This document shows, one piece after another, positions 57,878 to 64,000 of a stretch of DNA of 64,000 nucleotides. This DNA is from Anagrus nilaparvatae (lineage: Eukaryota; Arthropoda; Insecta; Hymenoptera; Mymaridae), in assembly GCA_022575985.1 (NCBI GenBank), contig JAKSXM010000002.1:19579001-19643000 (forward strand). The letters are read 5' to 3'. The notes below the pieces were generated by a model, which was not told the DNA's origin, ran no database searches, and saw only the letters and a list, made by a program, of their open reading frames with translations. The position numbers were made by a program, and so were the translations under genes. Each line of letters opens with the position of its first letter. The first letter of the stretch is position 1.

Positions 57878-58661
57878 AAAATTATTATCAAAAATTTTTT
57901 TCACAACTGTTTGTCGCAAATTTTCGATTAAAATTTGCAATTTTTCTACAAAAATCGTAAAATTACGACATAGTTGTAAATTTACGTTTTTGTCGAAAAT
58001 TAACGAAAAAATAAATCGTCATGTTTTTTATAATTTACTATTTTTTCGCAAATTTACAAATATTAGTAAATTTCTGATTTTTGTCGAAAAATTGCAAATT
58101 TTTTCGAAAATTTACCAATATTGTCATAACATATTAACCGGAGTTGTTTTTTACAGTGTTCCTATTTCATTATTATTTTATAATTATTTTAATTAATAAT
58201 TGATAATTATAAATATTTTTAGAACACCCAAAAGAAAAGCAATTTTTTTTCCTACATATATTTGGTTAAATTAAAATTCTTTTTGATTAATCAACAAATT
58301 TTAATATGATTTTATAAAATTTATTTTACATAAATTTAAAGTGAAGCATTATAAAATGTTATTTGTTAAATAATCTGTAAAATTATTTTATTTTTTTAAC
58401 CCATTTTACTTACTGATTTATTATATGTATATTCGCGTTAATTTTTTTTTAGGTATGATGAAAAGTAATAAAAGTAAAGAATTTGAAAATGTAATTGCAT
58501 ATTTTTTAAAATATAAATTGGTATCGGGGGTTAAAAAAAATAAAATGATTATTGGCAAGTGAGCAATGAAAATTTGAAATTGATATAATGACTAAAAGAT
58601 AATTACAGTCGATTTAAATTAGTAATAACGTGAAAGAAAAAATGTTTAAAATTTTTTAATT

Positions 58662-60581
58662 ATGAAATCACTTATAATTATTATTTTATTTGTACAACAA
58701 ATAACGACTATTGGTACAAATGCAATTGATGACTTGGTTGAAAATATTAAGAATGAATTAAATCCGAATAGTATAACTGTATATTCTAGGAATGAGTCAT
58801 CTTCAAATAATCGATTATTGATAAAGAAATTGATAAATCAATTTCTAACAACATTGATCAATGACAATTACACTCCTAAATCTACAGGTTACAAAAACGA
58901 TTTGTATTTTCTTTACAATAATAATATCTCTTCTCCTTTACATATAATTTCAACCAATTCTCGAGATCTTAATGTAAAGAACTTACAAAAATGGGAACCT
59001 ACTTTTGAGCTATTGAGATCGTCGCTCTTTTATACTGCTCGTCTGAAATGCTTGATTGTCTTCTTTGATAATTTTCTTTCGGTTGGATACATTAAAGACC
59101 TTCTGCAATTAGCTTGGAAGTTTAATATTCTGGATTTTACAATTGTAAATATTGGTAGAGCAAAAACTAACAATTTGATTGCTTATTTCAATCCTTTCAA
59201 TAGCGAGTTTGTAATTAAGCATTACTTAAATTCTAGCATCATACTGTTTCCTAACAAACTTGCAAATATGTATGGGTTCGTTTTAAATACGGGTGTTTTT
59301 TCATTTTGCTGGCCTGACTGCTATTTTAATCCTAAATCTGCTATTGGTAAATATAATACTAAACTGTATAATCAATATCAAGATTTTCTTAACTCTGTAA
59401 ATGCAACAGCAAATTATATACCATCCATGTCTCCCACCATGTATCCGGATGTTTTAACTGACAACGAATTACATTTAATGCTTAGTTATGATTTCTTGAT
59501 GTCTATAGAAGTACAAGAAGCAATTATAATTGAAACTCAACCAATAGTAGCTATTGTACCACTAGTCCACGAAAAAAAGTTAAAAATTTCTTGGAATTTA
59601 TTTTTATTGTTTGTATCTATGTGTGGAGTTATTCTTCTTGTTCTACTATCTGCTTATTTGATGAAAATTCATAACGATACCGAATGGTCTATTTTTAATA
59701 TCTTTAGACTTTTGTTAGGATTGCCAGCATTAGACGGGCGGTTTAACAATTCACAATCAAAAATTATTTTATTATCTTTCACGTGTTTTTCGCTTTTCTT
59801 TTCAACAGATTTCTTTTTAAATTTGACAGCTCTGAGGTTTGAATCTAAAAGCACGCCTTTGATTAACGATATCAGAGAGATCCCTGGTAAAAATTTGACA
59901 CTGTATTCTTCGCTTGATTCAAATGCACGTGATCTTTTAATCAAATTTAATACGCATTTAGATAAAGATCTGATGCAAATAATAAGAGTTTCAAAATTCT
60001 TAAACTTTTACGAAGATATTTCAATGTACGAAAATAGCGTTTTTGTTGCCGTATCATCAATGGTTGACATAATATTAGAATATAAGCAAGATAAGACTAA
60101 GGAATATAAATTTATTGAAACTGAACTACCGATTGTTTTTGTGGTATTATATTTTGAAAAATATTCACCTTATGTCAATCAATATTTTAAAATATTTCAA
60201 TTAAGTTTGGAAGCTGGATTAATTGGCACGTATAAAGAAGTGCGAGACTTCAAAGAAATCGATACAAATGATGATGCTGAATCTGATGAGACCTCTTTGA
60301 TATTAACACTTGTAACCGTTATGACGATTGGTTTCGGTATTTCATTAATGGTTTTTATGGGAGAATGTATTCTGTATCGATATTTAAGTTGGAAAAACAA
60401 AAAGGCTCGCAAAAATGCACGCTTATTTTTCAAAAGATCGTCTATGAAAATGCAAAAAAGATTACAATTAAATTTGATGAAGAGTAAAAGGAAATGTCAA
60501 AGCTTGCGTATAAAAAAAAGTTTAAAGCAGTACAGTATTTGCAAAAACAATTTGCTACAATTGTGCAACAGAATTTTTTGA
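58662..60581 (+). CDS. Ionotropic receptor (IR), divergent, intronless
   Basis: IRs are insect chemoreceptors derived from ionotropic glutamate receptors: ligand-gated cation channels in the membranes of sensory neuron dendrites. This single exon encodes 639 aa, a normal IR length. A signal peptide is likely (MKSLIIIILFVQQITTIGTNA). The extracellular region to about residue 305 is divergent, with several NxS/T sites. Three membrane segments follow the IR plan: LFLLFVSMCGVILLVLLSAYL (about 310-332), a pore-like WSIFNIFRLLLGLPAL with IILLSFTCFSLFFSTDFFLN (about 345-388), and SLILTLVTVMTIGFGISLMV (about 545-570). The second half of the ligand-binding domain (about 390-540) lies between. The C-terminal tail is unusually basic. 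The glutamate-binding residues cannot be identified with certainty, as in most divergent IRs. Being intronless and isolated among repeats fits the rapidly evolving divergent IR class. The start chosen is the first Met, followed at once by the hydrophobic core. Confidence 0.85.
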   Translation: MKSLIIIILFVQQITTIGTNAIDDLVENIKNELNPNSITVYSRNESSSNNRLLIKKLINQFLTTLINDNYTPKSTGYKNDLYFLYNNNISSPLHIISTNSRDLNVKNLQKWEPTFELLRSSLFYTARLKCLIVFFDNFLSVGYIKDLLQLAWKFNILDFTIVNIGRAKTNNLIAYFNPFNSEFVIKHYLNSSIILFPNKLANMYGFVLNTGVFSFCWPDCYFNPKSAIGKYNTKLYNQYQDFLNSVNATANYIPSMSPTMYPDVLTDNELHLMLSYDFLMSIEVQEAIIIETQPIVAIVPLVHEKKLKISWNLFLLFVSMCGVILLVLLSAYLMKIHNDTEWSIFNIFRLLLGLPALDGRFNNSQSKIILLSFTCFSLFFSTDFFLNLTALRFESKSTPLINDIREIPGKNLTLYSSLDSNARDLLIKFNTHLDKDLMQIIRVSKFLNFYEDISMYENSVFVAVSSMVDIILEYKQDKTKEYKFIETELPIVFVVLYFEKYSPYVNQYFKIFQLSLEAGLIGTYKEVRDFKEIDTNDDAESDETSLILTLVTVMTIGFGISLMVFMGECILYRYLSWKNKKARKNARLFFKRSSMKMQKRLQLNLMKSKRKCQSLRIKKSLKQYSICKNNLLQLCNRIF

Positions 60582-61353
60582 AAAAAGTTGCTATAATTTT
60601 TTTTAGCTGGAATTTTCTAACTTGCTACAATGACTTTTGTTTTAAGTCTTAAATTAAAATTGATAGATAATGATTATTGATAAAATAAATTAAAATAAGC
60701 ATAAATACACTTTTTTTTCTTTTAATTTAAATAAAACTAAAATATAATTAATGCGTTCATTTTACACTTAATAAGATTACCATCAAATAACAAAATAAAA
60801 ACTTTGTATCATTTCTTGGTTTTTGGCTCTTTTAGAGGAGTTTAAGCACAAATACACTAATTTTTCGCTTAAGAATTATAGAAAACTTGATTATTTATCA
60901 TTTGTATATGCATTTTTCCAGATTTATATAATTTTTTTCCATTTAAAAGATAAAAAATCAAAAATATCATCATATTTATTAAGATATAAGGCACCCTTGT
61001 TGGTTATTTTTAGTCATATTCATTGATAATCGCAAATTTGCACCTACTTTTTTTATCATAATACACATGGAAAAAAATCATTTGCAGATGATAAACGATT
61101 AAGTTTTTTTCAATTTCTATACAAAAATTAATCTATGATTAGTGTATTACAGCTAAAAATCTAATCAATATAAAGGTTTTTTTTTGTTATTTTGAGATGC
61201 TCAATCGAATAAAACACGTATTTCTGATGGTAAAAATATCACTTTGTTTATATTTTACCTTTACCGAAAGGATAAAAAGTGATTTATGCTTATATTTAAA
61301 TATATTTTAACAATAACCATTTTAACTACATTTAACCTATCTTTAAAAAATGG
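60582..61353. other. Downstream of the ionotropic receptor
   Basis: AT-rich DNA that should include the receptor's 3' UTR; AATAAATTAAAATAAG about 100 bp after the stop is a possible polyadenylation signal. The 67-codon open frame at 60823-61026 begins in another context and is probably incidental. Confidence 0.45.
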
Positions 61354-63244
61354 GCTTAGGAACGTCGAGAAGGACTAAAGCTACTAACCTTAAAAGGCAA
61401 CAAAAAAATAAAATTTCGGGGGGTGTTTCGTAGTTTTTTTGGTCGCTAAAAACGATGGAATCATTTATTTTGATTTATTTTTTTAAGGCAAAAAGTTATG
61501 AGCTAATTTTAGTAGTAAAAATATCAAAAATTGGACAGTTTTTGACGTCAAAAACTTGCTGCAGACTAAAAAATGTTTAGAAATTATTTTAAAAGAGATT
61601 CCGCATGTTTTTTGGGTCATTAAAAATGATGAAATTGGTTAATTTTATTTATTCTTGACGGATTCAGAGTAATGGGCCAAATATTGTAGCTTGATTTTCC
61701 AAATTTAGCATTTTTTTGAGTTAAATGACCTTCAATTTTACAGAGAAGTTTTCTGAACCTCTAGAAAGGTAAATTATCATTTTTTGTATTTTTCTAACTA
61801 GCGCAGAAATAATTGCTTAGATTTTCTGTAGTTTAGTTCAGTGTTACCACAATGTCATTAAATATGGTTTTCAGGCAATTTTCCAAATAATCCTGTCATC
61901 TTGCAATTCAACCAAAATACTTTCAGTTGGTTTCATTTTATTTTAATAAAATAAACCTTTTCATCCCTATAATCCGCAATTATTCATCACCAATTCTCTA
62001 ATTGTAATAGTTAATAAACCAAATGCCCATTTTCGGCCCTAAATAACCAATTTTTAAATTGGTGTTAAAATTTTAATTTTTGATAAAACTGAGTTCTATT
62101 TTTCTCAACAACTTTTTGTAAGTTCCAATTTTCTAAAAAATTCTTACTCGTCCTTTTAGCTTTAGATATTTCCGAGATATGGTTCTACAAATTTAATGAT
62201 AAGTATGATTTTATTTAAAAAACCTCAAATTGAGACTCTATCTGCAAATTATCATATTTGCTAAACAAAAAATTGAAAAGAAACAAGTAAAAAAATTTTT
62301 TAAACTTAAAGTTTATATAAAATTTTTGAGACCTATAAGACCTATTTTTAATGAAAATTTCAATTTTTGCTGAAACTTAAAAATTAGTCATTTTGGGCCA
62401 AAAATGGGCCTTAGGTTTATTTACTATTACGATGAGAGAATCGGTATGCGAAATTGTGGATTATGGGGATGAAAAGGATTATTTTATTCAAATAAAATGA
62501 GACCAACTGAAAGTATTTTGGTTGAATTGCAAGATGACAGGATTATTTGGAAAATTGCCTGAAAACCATTATATACTTAATGACATTGCGGTAACACTGA
62601 ACTAAACTAGCGCTCTTACAGAAAATCTAAGCAATTATTTCTGCGCTAGTTAGAAAAACACAAAAAATTATAATTTACCTTTTTAGAGGTTCAGTAAACT
62701 TCTCTGTAAACTAGAAGGTCATTTAACTCAAAAAAATGCTACATTTGGAAAATCAAGTTACAATATTTAGCCCATTACTTTGAATCCGTCAAGAATAAAT
62801 AAAATTAACCAATTTCATCGTTTTTAAGGCTAGTTCCACAAACCTCCGTAAGCGCAGAAACGGAACCGCAACGCAATGTGCACAGCTCGATTTTCGTTTG
62901 TGCACATGCGTATTGTGCTGTGCGCATTGCGTTGCGGCTCCGTTTCTGCGCTTACGGTGGTTTGTGGAACTAGCCTAATGGCCCAAAGATCATGCGGAAT
63001 CCTCTTTTAAAATAATTTCTAAACATTTTTTAGTCTGCAGCAAGTTTTTGACCTCAAAAACTGTTCAATTTTTGATATTTTTACCTTCGAAATTAGCTCA
63101 TAACTTTTTGCCTTAAAAAAATAATTCAAAATAAATGATTCCATCGTTTTTAGCGACCAAAAAACTACGAAATACACCCCGAAATTTTATTCTTATGTTG
63201 CCTTTTAAGTTTAGTAGCTTTAGTCCCTCCCGACGTTCCTGAGC
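61354..63244. mobile_element. ~1.9-kb older fold-back element
   Basis: Left end GCTTAGGAACGTCG at 61354; right end, inverted, GCTCAGGAACGTCG ending at 63244. The arms match in order over hundreds of bases with frequent single differences: GACTAAAGCTACTAA, TTTGGTCGCTAAAAACGATG, AAAAACTTGCTGCAGACTAA, TTTCTGTAA or TTCTGTAAG, CCAAAATACTTTCAGTTGGT. They become more diverged toward a centre near 62230. The right arm carries the younger 62828-62975 insertion, absent from the left. No reading frame is intact. A diverged relative lies at 57000-57560. Confidence 0.8.
62828..62975. mobile_element. 148-bp MITE with TAA target duplication (PIF/Harbinger-like)
   Basis: The termini GGCTAGTTCCACAAACC and the inverse GGTTTGTGGAACTAGCC extend into long arms (CCGTAAGCGCAGAAACGGA). 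It is flanked by TAA on both sides (62825-62827, 62976-62978). The opposite arm of the host fold-back preserves the empty site: reading ATTTTTAATGACCC there, against TTTTTAA, element, TAATGGCCC here. A 3-bp TAA duplication with GG...CC termini is characteristic of PIF/Harbinger elements. It is GC-rich compared with everything around it, suggesting recent arrival. Confidence 0.85.
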
Positions 63245-63372
63245 TCATAGGCAAACCCGAAAAATTGCTAATATTACCTTGTTATATTAAATTCTGCGAT
63301 ACATCCTTATTGCACCTAACCATACCCCAGACGTGGCCACCAAATTCGCCGCATAAAATTTATACATGTCGG

Positions 63373-63742
63373 TCCGAATCAATCAAAAATCTACTGACTC
63401 CGTAAAATTTCATTTTTTCACCCATTTATTATTTTAAATCCTACTTCGTATACATATTCTACTCTTATGGAAACCTGCTACTTTTTAAAATTTTTACAAT
63501 TTAAATTCACCCCTTATACATAGGTGTATACGCAAAAATTTTATTCACAGGGTTACTAAGTTTATTTGCAATTAAAAAAAACCTTGTTTATGGACACTGT
63601 TGCCTTTTTCCTGAGTCAAAGAGTAAAAATTTTTTAAAAAGTAGCAGGTTTCCATAAAAGTAGGATAGTATACGAAGGATTTAAAAATATAAGTTGGTGA
63701 AAAAATTATTAAATTCTCAGAGGTCAGATTTTTGATTGAATC
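63373..63742. repeat. Inverted repeat with ~120-bp arms
   Basis: The left arm (about 63373-63495) and right arm (about 63625-63742) are diverged inverses: GAATCAATCAAAAATCT / AGATTTTTGATTGAATC at the outside and AGTAGCAGGTTTCCATAA with TAGTATACGAAGGATTTAAA-type text inside. The spacer is about 130 bp. It starts about 130 bp after the previous fold-back and is not related to it by sequence that I can see. Confidence 0.65.
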
Positions 63743-64000
63743 AGCACACTGTGCGCCAGCGGCAAAATCTTTGAGTTCATTTTTCCTGGGTTATATTTAT
63801 CTTATCAAGACTGTAAATATATTTTAGATGGGATTCCATAAGCTTTAATTTTTAGAAAATCCTTAATTACTGATCATGCAATACCTCGATTGTTTTTAAA
63901 AATATAATACTATAAGTAAAAAACATTTAAAAAAAAAAAAATTGTTGCAATATAATATTAATTTTTTTTCGCGAGTTTGAGGTGTTTTTTGGATTGATTT
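63743..64000. other. AT-rich DNA to window end
   Basis: No gene or repeat is recognised. The final phrase, GAGGTGTTTTTTGGATTG, faintly resembles the TTTTTTGGGTCGCT phrase of the palindromic repeats and may be the start of another element cut by the window. Confidence 0.3.

Larger units (their letters stand above)
53439..58158. mobile_element. CACTG-type element split by 4.3 kb of nested insertions
   Basis: The left terminus CACTGTAAAAAACAACTCCG at 53439 and the right terminus CGGAGTTGTTTTTTACAGTG ending at 58158 are exact inverses. The inverse match continues inward with small gaps for about 190 bp on the left (to about 53630) and 240 bp on the right (from about 57915), including CTACAAAAA and ACGACATAGTTGTAAATTTAC. 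Flanking dinucleotides are TT on both sides, compatible with a 2-bp duplication. Without the interior this would be a MITE of about 430 bp like the one at 50239. The interior holds the 53969-55035 element, the 55043-56188 fold-back, tRNA-like stretches and other repeat text. Confidence 0.65.

Noticed and set aside
53439..58158. Possibility that the large inverted repeats flank a transposase gene or a captured viral segment
   Set aside because: No reading frame over about 90 codons in the interior shows a transposase, integrase or virus-like motif; the interior is explained by further repeats.
60823..61026. 67-codon frame downstream of the ionotropic receptor
   Set aside because: AT-rich Phe/Tyr/Lys text with no upstream signals and no membrane or domain pattern.
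43378..63742. Possibility that the repeats are a CRISPR array
   Set aside because: Repeat units are long, diverged and mostly inverted, with no uniform short repeats and spacers, and the genome is eukaryotic.

Overview
This is a window of an AT-rich animal nuclear genome with short introns (mostly 50-100 bp, GT-AG). The gene set is metazoan, and the intronless ionotropic-receptor gene at the end points to an arthropod, most likely an insect. A parasitoid hymenopteran would fit the composition, but nothing here proves it.

Positions 1-43105 form a gene-dense block. In order: the 3' part of FOXRED1 (+), LCA5/lebercilin (-), ABCB7 (-) with an intronless SETD4-like gene apparently inside its first intron on the same strand, an SH3BGR-like gene (+), WDR46 (-), SPCS2 (+), Nup214 (+), IntS4 (-), an FH1-FH2 formin resembling the INF2/Form3 group (+), and APEH (+). 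For every gene I joined exons by hand using splice sites, reading phase and family conservation. Each complete model sums to a multiple of three: LCA5 699 aa, ABCB7 725, SETD4 432, SH3BGR-like 182, WDR46 527, SPCS2 204, Nup214 1760, IntS4 920, formin 843, APEH 742. These genes serve unrelated housekeeping roles (mitochondria, cilia, ribosome biogenesis, secretion, nuclear pore, snRNA/mRNA processing, actin, peptide turnover). They are neighbours, not a pathway. WDR46 and SPCS2 share a 357-bp divergent promoter.

Positions 43106-64000 are quite different: about 21 kb with one intact gene, an intronless divergent ionotropic receptor at 58662-60581. The rest is a stack of inverted-repeat and tandem-repeat DNA. 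Several elements are long, nearly perfect fold-backs: 45981-46696 (346-bp arms with two mismatches), 49313-50179, and 55043-56188 (about 560-bp arms around an 8-nt loop). Others have CACTG termini, or are older fold-backs carrying younger insertions. Two insertions can be proved inside the window by comparison with an empty paralogous site: 50239-50642 (TA duplication) and 62828-62975 (TAA duplication).

The most informative observations are: an RFX X-box-like palindrome about 190 bp upstream of the ciliary gene LCA5; a GC-AG intron in ABCB7 required by reading frame; the nested ABCB7/SETD4 arrangement; a formin that starts in the middle of its regulatory domain; an alternating 39-bp FG-repeat expansion in Nup214; and the fold-back cluster, whose transcripts could form very long hairpin RNAs. 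I did not find a CRISPR array, a viral gene cluster or any recognisable transposase.
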